Positions 48,676 to 59,017 of a DNA stretch of 64,000 nucleotides are shown in pieces; the stretch's first letter is position 1; every line of letters starts with the position of its first letter. Source of the DNA: Agapetus fuscipes (lineage: Eukaryota; Arthropoda; Insecta; Trichoptera; Glossosomatidae). Made by a program: the position numbers and the translations under genes. The notes beneath the pieces are model-generated. The model was not told the origin of the DNA. It did no database searches and saw nothing but the letters and a program-made list of their open reading frames with translations. Location: the NCBI GenBank assembly GCA_951799405.1, contig OX637332.1, positions 2,609,001 through 2,673,000 on the forward strand, written 5' to 3'.

Positions 48676-49080
48676 GAATTGCTTTGGATCTATAAAATTA
48701 AGTAGAAATCAAATGATTATATTACGTGTAAAATTGTTTAATGTAGATATTCGTTATTTAGAACTCCTGTGAAATATAATTTTTGGTTAATGAATGTTAG
48801 TTCCATTTAATTTCTATAATTTGAAGATAAACTTGAAATTACGTTTTTGTAAATTTCCGATGAATTTTGTAAATTGTTAATTGGTTTACGAAACTGGAAT
48901 TTTACGAAATTAGTCTGATTAAAGCATCAATCAGGTTACCGTCGTTATTTCATACAGATTTGTATCGGAAAAATATAAATTGTTGTAATACTGCATAAAT
49001 AAAATAAAACTAAAATGTCTCTCAGAAATGCGTAATAAAAAATATTTTTAATAAATAAAGCAGCTCATCATTTGTAAGGG
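48676..49080. other. No gene seen
   Basis: AT-rich, no recognisable repeat. Confidence 0.4.
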
Positions 49081-49084
49081 AGGA

Positions 49085-49670
49085 TTGACACGTGCTTGTG
49101 GGCGTGCATTTGATACGAATTTTAAATGTTAATACATAGGTATATCTTTACAACTTAGATCATGGATTGTAAATTATAGCATAGTTCCTTGACTTATAGG
49201 TTGGTATGCGGCTGACCACTAAATCTAAGAATCTAAATCTAAGCTGCAAAGATATGTATCATTTAAGATTCATATTAAATGCATTCCCACAAGCAGACAT
49301 GCATAATTTCGCGCTTACACATGCCGCATGTGGACCTATAATATAAAAAACCCAATCTCAAATGAACATAAGCCCTGCAACTCTATCTGACCTTCCCTGA
49401 AACAGGGGTGACATTGGCAAAGTGAGACATTTTTAACAGTATGGGTGGTCAGCCGCATACCAACCTATCAGTCAAGGAAAAATCCATGCTGTTACAGGGA
49501 AGGACGGCAAGAGTTGCAGGGTGTATGTCCATTTGAGATTTAGTTTTTATGTTGTAGGTTCACATGAGGCATGTGCAAGCGCGAACTTATCCGTGTCAGC
49601 TTGTGGACTGCATGTACTGTGAATCCTCAATGTTGTATATCTTTGCAAGTTAGATTAGATTAGATAAGAA
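49085..49670. mobile_element. LINE-A inside LINE-A
   Basis: 49085-49175 is a plus tail. 49183-49217 (start of a plus copy, to GCTGACCACT) and 49485-49668 (CCATGCTGTTACAGG to GATTA tail) are one copy split by a complete reversed copy at 49218-49482. Confidence 0.65.
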
Positions 49671-49677
49671 AAGTATC

Positions 49678-49890
49678 AGAAATCATTCCCGTGTTTGTGT
49701 TTATTTCAATCTCATATTCAAAATACCGACAAGGTTTACTCAGCGTTCCCACGAAAAGAAAATTTCTTGCAAAAATATTAAAATGGTGTGCACATTGTAG
49801 CTTCTCTTAGCTGTAAAAATAAATAGATTCCACCAGTGAAATGCCACCTCTTCGAGAATAATGTCGAAAAAGAAAGACCCTTAAAATGTC
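49678..49890 (+). mobile_element. Old SINE-1
   Basis: TCAGAAATCATTCCCGTG, ACAAGGTTTACTCAGCGTTC, GCTGTAAAAATAAATAGATT. Head missing, diverged. Confidence 0.45.
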
Positions 49891-49934
49891 TTTGATACGT
49901 AGACGTTAATTCATTAAAATACCTCTGGTTCGTT

Positions 49935-50175
49935 TCTTGACATTTAGACTGGTATGAGGCTGAGGACTCATTCTGTCAAAAATGTTTCATTTTTCGAATG
50001 CCCTCCCTGTTTTGAGGAAGGTCAGCCAAAGTTGCAGGATTTATGTTCATTTAAGGTTGGATTTTAATTTGTAAGTACACATGCAGTATTTGTAAGTGCG
50101 GACTTACACTGCTTGTGAGCGTGCATTTAATATGAAATTTAAATATAAATAAATCTGCAACTTACGAGTAGATCA
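49935..50175 (+). mobile_element. Diverged LINE-A 3' end
   Basis: TTGACATTTAGACTGGTATG to CTGCAACTTACGAGTAGATC. Confidence 0.5.
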
Positions 50176-50410
50176 TGGATGAGAAATTAAAGCAAAGTCT
50201 TTTTTCTGCAGACCATTAATCTTTTTGTCAATTCATCTCGCAATAATAATTTTTGACCGACAAACTATTTAATGGTCATGATTAGAAACTAGTTATAAAA
50301 AAATGGTGTCTTGTGGCAAAGAGAAACTTGTTTCTGAACAGCTATACAAATTTTAACCTAGTACTTCTAGTACACTAGGTATACAATCATTCAAAATTTG
50401 CAATCAATAG

Positions 50411-50640
50411 ATGGTGATGATGATGAGTTGATGATTTCTTTATAGCGCCGTTTCGTTTCTTATGAAAACTTATTAAATTTAAAAAAATATTTAAAAGAAC
50501 TCTCATATTATCGAGTTTTACGGTTTTTCTTAGCTCAGATTGTGTAGAATTTGATTCTTAAGACAACTGCATGAAAAAGTCGTATTTGACAAGATTGGCG
50601 TATACGGTAAACAAGAACTGGGGGAGCGTAATGATGCCAG
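50411..50640. repeat. L2-like tail and R1 repeat
   Basis: 50411-50458 reversed L2-like end (GATGATGATGAGTTGATGAT, TATAGCGCCGTTTCG). 50459-50640 R1 (TTAGCTCAGATTGTGTAG). Confidence 0.5.
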
Positions 50641-50707
50641 AAATGTGCTTGTCTTCAGTGCATTTCGGAACTTCCCTTGGTACTTTAAATTCTTATAATT
50701 TTACTGT

Positions 50708-51026
50708 TTTTTTTTTAAAGAAATCCTGTGCGGGAGACTCCCTGGATTCTAGAGACTCTAGGGGTCTATGACACTTGTTGTAGTGCCGCAAAGGTGTACG
50801 AGCTTGGTCGTCGCTACAAAGCGCCAATTTTTCAAGCAAGACCCAGTCGCTGTAAGGCTGGATGGACCTTTGGTGACCGGTCATTGGTAAAGGTTTATGA
50901 ATTTTGCAACCCAGCGAAGAGCAAATTTGAAAATATGAATGGTATATTTTTTGTGCTCCGCCGGGATTCGAACCCACAACCTTCCATTCATAGTCCGAAG
51001 GGCTACCACTAAACTACGGACCGGTC
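50708..51026 (-). mobile_element. SINE-2, full length with P-type tail, reversed
   Basis: Minus strand: ACCGGTCCGTAGTTTAGTGG head, B box GGGTTCGAATCCC, body, CGACGACCAAGCTCGTACAC, then CCCGCACAGGATTTC and A-run. Best SINE-2 copy in the window, about 320 bp. Confidence 0.7.
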
Positions 51027-51028
51027 AA

Positions 51029-51485
51029 AGTAGAAAATATTTTTGTCAGAAATAAAGTTCTTAAATTTAGTTTTTTTTTTAATCTAAGTATTCAAAGTCA
51101 AACGGATGTATGCATGTTTGTCCTGTATAGATTCTACTACCTAAATAATTTCGAGAAAACTTAGATTATTATGAGTAATTCTCAACATGCCAACTTAGTC
51201 TTTTGTATAAAAATAATGGAACGGTATATATGTAGATTATTTCATACAAGTTCATGGGAGAGACTGCCAAATTAAATACGAGAAATGAGGCGCAGGTAGA
51301 CAAATCTTCAGTCAAACATAGTATGGTAAAAAAACTTGTAACAAAAAAGTAGTCTATCCTGTTTTTTATAAATAATACCAGCTGATGACTCTACAACAAA
51401 ATAATCGGCATCATACCTACTCAACTACAAATATAGCAAAGTTTTTGATTCACCAATCATATATTTGCTTATCTTTATAAGGTCT
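51029..51485. other. No gene seen
   Basis: AT-rich without recognised repeats. Confidence 0.4.
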
Positions 51486-51488
51486 AAA

Positions 51489-52180
51489 ATAATATATAAT
51501 CTAAGTTGCAAAGATATCAAATGCATGCCCACAAAAAACCACGTGCAGTTCGCGCTTACAAATGCTGAATAAATGCTTACAAATAAAATCCAAACCTCAA
51601 ATTAACATAAACCCTAAAACTTTTGCCGACCTTCCCTGGCATAGGGGTGACATTGGCAAAGTGAACCATTTTTTACAGTATGTGTGGTCAGCCTCATACC
51701 AATCTATAAGTCAAGGAATACCAATCTGTAAGATGCTAAGATATATTCATATTTAATGCATGCCTACAAGCTAAGCACTGTGCTTGTTTGGTTTATCTAC
51801 CATTGAATAAAATATGCCATTTAACAAAACCTGAGCTAAGAAAAAAACATAAAACACGATAATGTGAGAGTTGTTTTAAATATTTTCAAAATCAATTTCC
51901 AGGTTAGATTGGTCCAGTACATCTATATCTATAATCTATAATCTAAGTTGCAAGGATATATTCATTCAAAGCTCTCAGATGTATGCCCACAAACAAACAC
52001 GTGTAGTTCGCGCTTACAAATGCTGATTGTGTACTTACAAATAAAATTCAAACCTCAAATGAACATAAGCCCCACAACTTTTGACGACCTTCCTTGAAAC
52101 AGGGGTGACACTGGCAAAGTGAACCATTTTTTACAGTATGGGTGGTCAGTCTCATACCAACCTATAAGTCAAGGCATTAT
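51489..52180 (-). mobile_element. LINE-A copies around an R1 repeat
   Basis: Reversed LINE-A 51489-51718 and tail piece 51722-51790. Reversed R1 51825-51930 cut by a reversed LINE-A 51931-52180 at the GTCCAGTACAT point. Confidence 0.6.
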
Positions 52181-52419
52181 TTTAAATAATTAAATCAATA
52201 ACAGATGTGTATCGTTTTTGTAGAATAAATGATTTTGTAAAATAAATGATGTTTTTGTTTCTTACAAAGGCTGCAAAAAAAATTCTGTGAGTGTAATCCC
52301 AGATATTTGTTTCCTCTTTTTAATAGATTTGTTTATTTGCTGTATTATTCTTTAAAAAACCAAAAGTTTGAATATTTTTCAAGTATGCCTTTAAAATATG
52401 TGTCAACCATGGCTTTAAG

Positions 52420-52684
52420 ATATCGCTGCCCTAGTTCAATACTCAGACATCTTACACAAAGCTAGTTTCGAGAAAATCGAAAAAGAAGGTTTGTAATCGC
52501 TATGATAATTACAGTTAACTTTGTTTTAAAGTCACTTAACGCAACAATGTGTAGCTTAGTTGCATTAAGTGACTTTAAAACAAAGTTAACTGTAATTATC
52601 ATAGCGATTACAAACCTTCTTTTTCGATTTTCTCGAAACTAGCTTTGTGTAAGATGTCTGAGTATTGAACTAGGGCAGCGATAT
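52420..52684. repeat. Near-perfect 126-bp palindrome
   Basis: Arms 52420-52545 and 52559-52684 are reverse complements with about one mismatch, spacer 13 bp (AATGTGTAGCTTA). Spacer and arm start spell TGTGTAGCTTAGTTGC, the SINE-1 3' end. The arms match no other repeat here and have no transposon-like termini. Confidence 0.75.
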
Positions 52685-52697
52685 ATTTCAATTATTC

Positions 52698-52972
52698 CTT
52701 CTTGTGTGTGTGTTCCTTGACTTATAGGTTGGTATGCGGCTGACCACCCATGCTGTAGAAAATGGTTCACTTTGCCAATGTCCCCCCTGTTTCAGGGAAG
52801 GTCGACAGGAGTTGCAAGGTGTATGTTTATTTGAGATCCGGGTTTTTATATTGTAGGACCACATGCGGCATGTTTAAGCGCGAACTTATACGTGCCTGTT
52901 TGTCAAAATGCATATAATGTGAATCTCTAATGTTACATATACTTTGCAACTTACATTAGATTAGATTAGATT
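52698..52972 (+). mobile_element. LINE-A 3' end, GATTA tail
   Basis: TGTTCCTTGACTTATAGGTT to TTAGATTAGATTAGATTAGA. Confidence 0.7.
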
Positions 52973-53019
52973 AGAAATATATGTAAAAGTTTTGTCTTTA
53001 AAATATGTTTAGATCATGC

Positions 53020-53260
53020 CTTTAAAATTTTTTAATTTATAATTTTTTGAATGAATTCGTAATCATACCTGATGATGACCTACTAGGTCGAAAACGTTTG
53101 TAATTTGTTTTAAAGATTTTAATCTTTTTAAATAATTTTTATTGTGAAAATAAACAGTGTTTTGATTTGAATTCATTCAAAAAATTATAAATTAAACAAT
53201 ATGAATTTTCACAGTGTTAATACACAAACAATACAAAATACGTTTAAAATTTGTTTAAAT
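53020..53260 (+). mobile_element. PLE-like terminal region, single arm
   Basis: In order: hammerhead-like motif (53069-53099), TTGTTTTAAAGATTTTAATC, TGTGAAAATAAACAGTGTTT, then ATG at 53201 opening M-N-F-H-S-V-N-T-Q-T-I-Q-N-T-F. Best non-folded example of the unit. The frame runs to 53392 but beyond about 15 codons nothing is recognisable. Confidence 0.55.
53069..53099 (+). ncRNA. Hammerhead-like motif (PLE)
   Basis: CTGATGA, T, stem GACCT/AGGTC with loop ACT, GAA, palindrome AACGTT, T. The self-complementary AACGTT in the stem III position would suit dimer formation. Confidence 0.45.
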
Positions 53261-53665
53261 TATGCCTTTAAATATGTTACTATTATACCTTCAAAATATG
53301 TTTCAATTGCGATTTTAAAATATGTTTCAAATACTCGCGTACGTCATCTAATCCTCTCTAGTACTCGTTTAATGTACCGACAAAAACATTAGACTGCCAT
53401 GGTGTGAGCGATTCTTTTGAAGCTACCTCAGTCCACATTGTCAAGGGCATCCTACTTATAATAAAATTACTCTGCTACCGGTCCGGTACATACTATAAAT
53501 GTGTATATAATTAATTTAACTGTTAATAAATGTGTTATTCTTCCGCAATACAAAAAATTATATTTCTTAATTGAAGCCATATTTTCCGTACCAGGATAGG
53601 AAGTCTCAACGACTGTCGAAAGATCATCCTTCAAGTGCTTGTTTGGCTCATCTACAATTTGATTC
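53261..53665. other. No gene seen
   Basis: Nothing convincing beyond a short similarity (AGTCTCAACGACTGTCG, about 53606) to 63358-63378. Confidence 0.35.
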
Positions 53666-53667
53666 AA

Positions 53668-53917
53668 TGATGACTTATAGGTTGGTATGAGGCTGACCAC
53701 CCATACTGTAAAAAATGGTTCTCTTTGTAAATGTCACCTCTGTTTCAGGGAAGGTCGGCAAGAGTTGCAGGGCTTATATTCATTTGAGATTGGGTTTTTA
53801 TATTGTAGGTCCACATACGGCATGTGTTAGCGCGAAATTATACATGTCTGTTTGTGGGAATGCGTTTAAGATGAATCTTAAACGATATATATCTTTGCAG
53901 CTTAGATTTAGATTTAG
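53668..53917 (+). mobile_element. LINE-A 3' end, GATTTA tail
   Basis: GACTTATAGGTTGGTATGAG to CAGCTTAGATTTAGATTTAG. Confidence 0.7.
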
Positions 53918-53929
53918 AATCGTCCCTTT

Positions 53930-54192
53930 GACCATATCGCTGGCATGTTCCGGGGATAAGGCGTCGGCACTCAAATAAGCGTTATTGAAATTGCAAGTTC
54001 GAACCCCGCCTGCACCGTGTCCTATCGACAATAACTTTGACCCTGGTTCAACAGATGACATCGGGTAGTTGTGAATTGATAATAATTCATTACAATATTA
54101 AGTAATGAATTATTAATTGAAGATATTATAACCTGTTTCTGGCAAGGTAAAATAGGTTGGTGAATTGCATTCCTGTTTACAAATCTATTAAA
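53930..54192 (+). mobile_element. SINE-3, full length
   Basis: B box AAGTTCGAACCCC, ACCCTGGTTCAACAGATGAC, AAGTAATGAATTATTAATTG, TAAAATAGGTTGGTGAATTG, A-rich end. Confidence 0.65.
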
Positions 54193-54224
54193 AATGTTTA
54201 ATTTTAGGTTTTCACGGATGTTAT

Positions 54225-54358
54225 ACATGTTATTAAGTTTTCGGGTAATCCGTTGACTATTAATATTTTTAGCCGACGTTTCGGATCGGTCGCCTTGATG
54301 ACGGATAATGATACCGATCCGAAACGTCGGCTGAAAAATAATAATAGTCAACAAATAT
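54225..54358. mobile_element. PLE-like fold-back, third family
   Basis: Arms share GTTGACTATTAATATTTTTA and GCCGACGTTTCGGATCGG, inverted. Confidence 0.5.
54295..54328 (+). ncRNA. Hammerhead-like motif (PLE), C3 changed
   Basis: TTGATGA, C, stem GGAT/ATCC, GAA, ACGT, C. The first core base is T instead of C, which would normally impair cleavage. Confidence 0.35.
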
Positions 54359-54408
54359 ATATATGACAACGATTTTTTACCAATGCGCAACTTAGATTAG
54401 ATAAGAAC

Positions 54409-54700
54409 AAAAATTTGGAACGGATGTGAAAAAAAATTGGTAGCACACATTTGCGAGGAAATGTTTCCAAGCGTTATCACAGGTAATATTTTTACGATAG
54501 CTGAGTCACCTTGGGCCGGTCTTTATGTAAATTTGAACTTTAAATATGACCATTAACAGTGTACTCCGCAAAGATGTACCTGCGTACAAAAATTTGCGTC
54601 CATTCCTAATGATAAAAACTTCCTCTTCTTCGTCTGTCTATGGATCAGTCGAGGTCAGCGGTCGTTGCTTCTAGTTACTAATACAACATTAATGGTTATT
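54409..54700. other. No gene seen
   Basis: No repeat or ORF recognised. Confidence 0.4.
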
Positions 54701-54704
54701 TTAA

Positions 54705-55140
54705 TTTAATCTCTAATCTAATCTAAGTTGCAAATAATAATAATAATAATCTAATAATAATCTAAGTTGCCAGGATATATTCATTCAAAGCTCTCAGATG
54801 TATGCCCACAAACAAACACGTGTAGTTCGCGCTTACAAATGCTGATTGTGTACTTACAAATAAAATCCAAACCTCAAATGAACATAAGCCCTGCAACTCT
54901 TGCCGACATTCCCTGAAACAGGGGTGACATTGGCAAAGTGAACCATTTTGTACAGTATGGGTGGTCAGCCTCATACCAACCTACAAGTCAAGGAATACGA
55001 GCAATAAATAACATTTAAGTATAAAAAAAAACAACAACAAAAACCTTAAAAAGAAATCCATACAAAATAATGCTAAAGATATGCTAAAATTTAAAATTCA
55101 TATTAAGTGCATGCCCACAAACAGACACGTGTAAGTTTGC
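54705..55140 (-). mobile_element. LINE-A 3' end with UTR, plus second fragment
   Basis: Reversed. (TAA)n-like expansion at the tail (54730-54760), unit to 55000, UTR to 55068, another tail piece to 55140. The unit is almost identical to 55995-56240. Confidence 0.65.
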
Positions 55141-55261
55141 AAAGTTTTTCATGAGAACTTTCTTATAATTAGCTGAATTACTATGAAAAGTTACCCGCAA
55201 TAAAATGTAATTTATGATTTATCAACATTTGTTCAGTTTTACATTTAAGGTGACAATTTGT

Positions 55262-55490
55262 TTTCCTTGACTTACAGGTTAGTATGAAGCTGACCACCCA
55301 TACTATAAACAATGGCTCAATTTGCAAATGTCACCCCTGTTTCAGGGATATCGGTGAAAATTACAAGGCTTATGTTCATTTGAGGCCTGGATTTCAATTT
55401 GTAAGTACACATGCGTGTTGCATGTTGTGGGCATGTGCGTAATATGAATTTTAAATGTTAATTCATCTTTGGAACTTAGATTATAGATTT
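55262..55490 (+). mobile_element. LINE-A 3' end, diverged
   Basis: TTCCTTGACTTACAGGTTAG to GGAACTTAGATTATAGAT. Confidence 0.6.
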
Positions 55491-55561
55491 GCCCTAGCAG
55501 CCCCACCGTATGAAGTAACAACTTTTTTGTCCTTTTCAAATGTGCCGACTTTATTTTCATC

Positions 55562-55965
55562 ATGTACATTTGAGAAGTATGACAGGAAAAACTCTGAAGG
55601 CGTAGAGTTAGGAATGAATGGGTACAGAAAGAATGTATACGTAAGTTGGAAGAAGATGTGAAAGTTAAGGTACAAAAGAACGTGATGAGATGGCTTGGGC
55701 ATGTGGAAAGAATGAATGATGATAGACTTAGACAGAGGAAGTGTGAAAAGAAAAAAAGGTAAAGACGACCGAGAAAATCATGTAGTGATCATATTGAGGA
55801 GATTGTGAAAGAATGGGGTATACAAAGTGAGCGTAAAAGAAGAAAATGCATGGAAAAGGTGATGGATATAAATCAATTGAAAGAGGTATGTAAGGCTAGG
55901 AAGAAATGTAGGCAGCTCTGCAGAGGCTCTGGCTACCCCTAGCGGAATGACGACAGAGTAACATT
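55562..55965 (+). pseudogene. LINE-B C-terminus, broken
   Basis: CATTTGAGAAGTATGACAGG, W-L-G-H-V-E-R-M-N-D-D-R-L, a deletion after it, then G-I-Q-S-E-R-K-R-R-K-C-M and C-R-G-S-G end. Frameshifts present. Confidence 0.6.
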
Positions 55966-55994
55966 TACAATCTTACTGTGAAGGCCTTACAACT

Positions 55995-56377
55995 TGAACC
56001 ATAATCTAAGTTGCAAGGATATATTCATTTAAAGCTCTCAGATGTATGCCCACAAACAAACACGTGTAGTTCGCGCTTACAAATGCTGATTGTGTACTTA
56101 CAAATAAAATCCAAACCTCAAATGAACATAAGCCCTGCAACTCTTGCCGACATTCCCTGAAACAGGGGTGACATTGGCAAAGTGAACCATTTTGTACAGT
56201 ATGGGTGGTCAGCCTCATACCAACCTATAAGTCAAGGAATATGTAAAATTGAGGATATGTAATATATTATATTCATTCTCACAAGCAGACACGTACAAGC
56301 CTACAACTTTTGCCGACCTTCCCTGACACAGGGGTGGCATTGGCAAAGTGAACCATTTTTTACAGTATGGGTGGTCA
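55995..56377 (-). mobile_element. LINE-A 3' end plus start fragment
   Basis: 55995-56240 complete reversed unit. 56270-56377 start side only, reversed. Confidence 0.65.
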
Positions 56378-56380
56378 CAC

Positions 56381-56705
56381 ACCTACACATTACACCTACG
56401 CAAATTTAATTTACAAAAAAAAAAATGAAAATAAAATCATTGATGTTATTGAAGGCGACTTTATTTGTGAGTTGCGGACTTAACGCTGAAATCCGATTGT
56501 ATTACATTCTGTGAAACAATTTCGTATGACTTTACAGTGGCGCATGATCTGGCTTAGCAGTTCGTGACTTTGTTTACTTAAGATGGATCTAAAAATAAAG
56601 CGGGGATCGTATTCCATCTTATTTGCCTGATTAAGACCGAGAGAAAAGATTCGCCGGGGGTACATTATGATGTACTATGTGTGTGTACTCAATTACGCTC
56701 GATGG
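56381..56705. other. No gene seen
   Basis: Not recognised as repeat. Short frames only. Confidence 0.4.
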
Positions 56706-56709
56706 TGCT

Positions 56710-57290
56710 TTCCTTGACTAGTAGCTTGGTATGAGACTGACCCCGCATGCTGTAAAAACTTGGTCCACTTTTGCCAATGCCAACCCCCCCCCCCCCCCCC
56801 CGGTCTCAGGGAAAGGCGGTAGGAGTTGCAAATTTTATGTTTATGTGAGCATTGGTTTATTTTGTATGTACACATGCAGCACTTGTAAGCGTAAACTTAA
56901 ACGCGCATGCATTGAATATGAGCCTTATATGCCAAAAAATATTTGAATCTGAATCAACCAGATAACTGAATTCGGACAAAATCTGAGCTCTGTCTTTTGC
57001 CTGAGTTCGGCCAAACCCTAAAATCATCCAAAAACTTTGATTTTGAATAAAAGTGATTTTTATTTACTTTTTATTAACATTACACTATTTTTTTATTTAC
57101 TGACTTGGCTGACCTCATGCTGTAAAAACTGGATTCAGATTTGCCAATGCCAATCTGGCTTCAGGAAAAGTCTATAGAAGTTGCAAGGTCTATGTGCATG
57201 TGACTTTTTTTTTTATAAGTGCACATGGAACGTATGTAAGCGCGAATTCACACGTTTCTGCCTGTGGGCGTGCATTGAGAATAAAGCTTT
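56710..57290 (+). mobile_element. Two diverged LINE-A 3' ends
   Basis: 56710-56950 carries a C-run (56785-56801) where others have CACCCC. 57110-57290 starts GACTTGGCTGACCTCATGCT. Between them is unassigned AT-rich sequence. Confidence 0.5.
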
Positions 57291-57384
57291 AATGCAACGG
57301 TTTCCAAACTGTATGCTAACATACCTCCCTAAAAAAAATAGCGCCTCCCTCCCTACGTTTTATTTTTTAATATATATACTGATC

Positions 57385-57772
57385 TACAATGCTGATTTGT
57401 AATGTTGGTTTATTAGTTTGCTACATTTTTTGCATAATAATTTTTTGACTTTTTTTGTATTGATTTCTTTTTAAGGTTTTGTTATTTTTTATATTTAAAT
57501 GTAATTTATTATTCATATTCCTTGACTTATAGGTTGGTATGAGGCTGACCACCCATACTGTAAAAAATGGTTCACTTTGCCAGTGTCACCCCTGTTTCAG
57601 GGAAGGTCGGCAAAAGTTGTGGGGCTTATGTTCATTTGAGGTTTGAATTTTATTTGTAAGTACACAATCAGCATTTGTAAGCGCGAACTACACGTGTTTG
57701 TTTGTGGGCATACATCTGAGAGCTTTGAATGAATATATCCTTGCAACTTAGATTATAGATTATAGATTATAG
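57385..57772 (+). mobile_element. LINE-A: UTR and 3' end
   Basis: AATGCTGATTTGTAATGTTG, TTCCTTGACTTATAGGTTGG, tail (GATTATA)n. Confidence 0.7.
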
Positions 57773-57892
57773 AATGGCATACCCGGGATCAAAACTAGGG
57801 GGGGCAGGTTTTGGAAAATTGAAAATCAACACAAAAATATATCGTCGATGGGAGGGGGGGGGGGTAGGCACGTAATTTTCAAAAGATCATTT

Positions 57893-58100
57893 TGTACAAG
57901 GGCAAAATATGTGAGATTGCGAAAGAATGGAACCTGCAGAGTGAGAATAAGAGAAGAGTATGTATGAAAAAGGTAATGAATATTGAGGAAATGAAAGTGG
58001 TTTGTAAGGGCAGAAAGAAGTGGAGGCGCATCTGCGGAGGTACCGGCCACCCCTAGTGGAACGGCGGCAGGATACAGTAATAGTAACAGCAACGGTGTCC
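57893..58100 (+). pseudogene. LINE-C ORF end
   Basis: K-I-C-E-I-A-K-E-W-N-L-Q-S-E-N-K-R-R-V-C, M-K-K-V-M-N-I-E-E-M-K, G-R-K-K-W-R-R-I-C-G-G-T-G-H-P, then stop. Tail of ACAGTAATAGTAACAG. Clearest LINE-C end here; shares its overall plan with LINE-A and B. Confidence 0.6.
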
Positions 58101-58118
58101 AAGCTTCATCCTTTTTTT

Positions 58119-58153
58119 TTCGCGCCTCCCTCCCTACGTTTTATTTTGTAATA
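58119..58153 (+). repeat. Short direct repeat
   Basis: CGCCTCCCTCCCTACGTTTT also occurs at about 57343-57373. Confidence 0.4.
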
Positions 58154-58540
58154 GACACGTTTGTGGCGCCTCTCAATTTGAGAAAATATATTTACTGTTT
58201 ATGACACCTTTACTGTGGACTTGTTTAACAACATGTAAATTAAAATACATGTGTAAGTGAATGACAGAAAAGCGAGAATAATTTTCATCGGTATTTTGAA
58301 AATATTTACATGAACAATTGTCACTTTGCACAAAATAATGACTGATGACCGTGAAATCAAAATAAGCCATGAAGATTTCCTTTAATTTCAAAATTGGTCA
58401 CAATTTTTCAACTATGTATTTCATTCTACATACACTTACTAACGGTTTTGCCTTCATTGAAAGTCAATTCTGTTTCATTAAATGGTGGAAAACGTTAGAG
58501 GGTTTTTTTTTCATAAAAAACAACAATTACTGTACATTGA
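58154..58540. other. No gene seen
   Basis: AT-rich. The 120-codon frame at 58369-58731 runs into an inverted repeat and shows no domain. Confidence 0.35.
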
Positions 58541-58554
58541 AGCTTTCACGGCCG

Positions 58555-58755
58555 GGTCTTGTTGACACAACAATCACTTTTTTCAGGCTATGCAGCCGTG
58601 GTCTGGTTGGTTCTTTCCGGACAGTTTCGCCCATTGCTCCGATGGGCATTATCAGCGGTTGGCTAGTCGCTGCGATCCGGAGCAACGGGCGAAACTGTCC
58701 GGAAAGAATCAACCAGACCACGGCTACATAGCCCGAAAAAAGTGATTGTTGTATC
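58555..58755. mobile_element. PLE-like fold-back, fourth family
   Basis: Arms of about 75 bp (58567-58642 and 58678-58755) share CAACAATCACTTTTTTCAGG and CCGTGGTCTGGTTGGTTCTT, inverted. Confidence 0.5.
58620..58655 (-). ncRNA. Hammerhead-like motif (PLE), G8 changed
   Basis: CTGATAA, T, six-pair stem GCCCAT/ATGGGC, GAA, ACTGT, C. A replaces the usual G at position 8, so cleavage may be lost, but the fold is kept. Confidence 0.4.
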
Positions 58756-58811
58756 AACCATTACAGTTTTCTCATATATTCTACTTAACAAAAATACACC
58801 ATCTTCATCAG

Positions 58812-58935
58812 ATTGGTCTTTAGTCTAGTGGTTTAGGCTACGGGCTCGTATTACGTAGGTCGTGAGTTCGATTCCCGGTGGAGCAAGACACAATCAAATA
58901 TGCTCTTCGCTAGATTAAAAAAATCATTTACCTTC
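58812..58935 (+). mobile_element. SINE-2-like element
   Basis: TTTAGTCTAGTGGTTTAGGC head, B box GAGTTCGATTCCC, then CAAATATGCTCTTCGCTAG as in the SINE-2 body. Different head version. Confidence 0.5.
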
Positions 58936-59017
58936 CAAAAAACAACAATACCTAAATTTGATAATTTGTAACCTTAGTGCTTTTTTTCTTATCTCCAACA
59001 GAGTTAATTACACTCTA

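Noticed and set aside
54225..54358. Long tRNA-like or riboswitch structure
   Set aside because: The pairing is explained by inverted PLE-like arms; no riboswitch consensus recognised.
58369..58731. 120-codon frame
   Set aside because: About a third of it lies in the PLE-like inverted repeat. No domain recognised.
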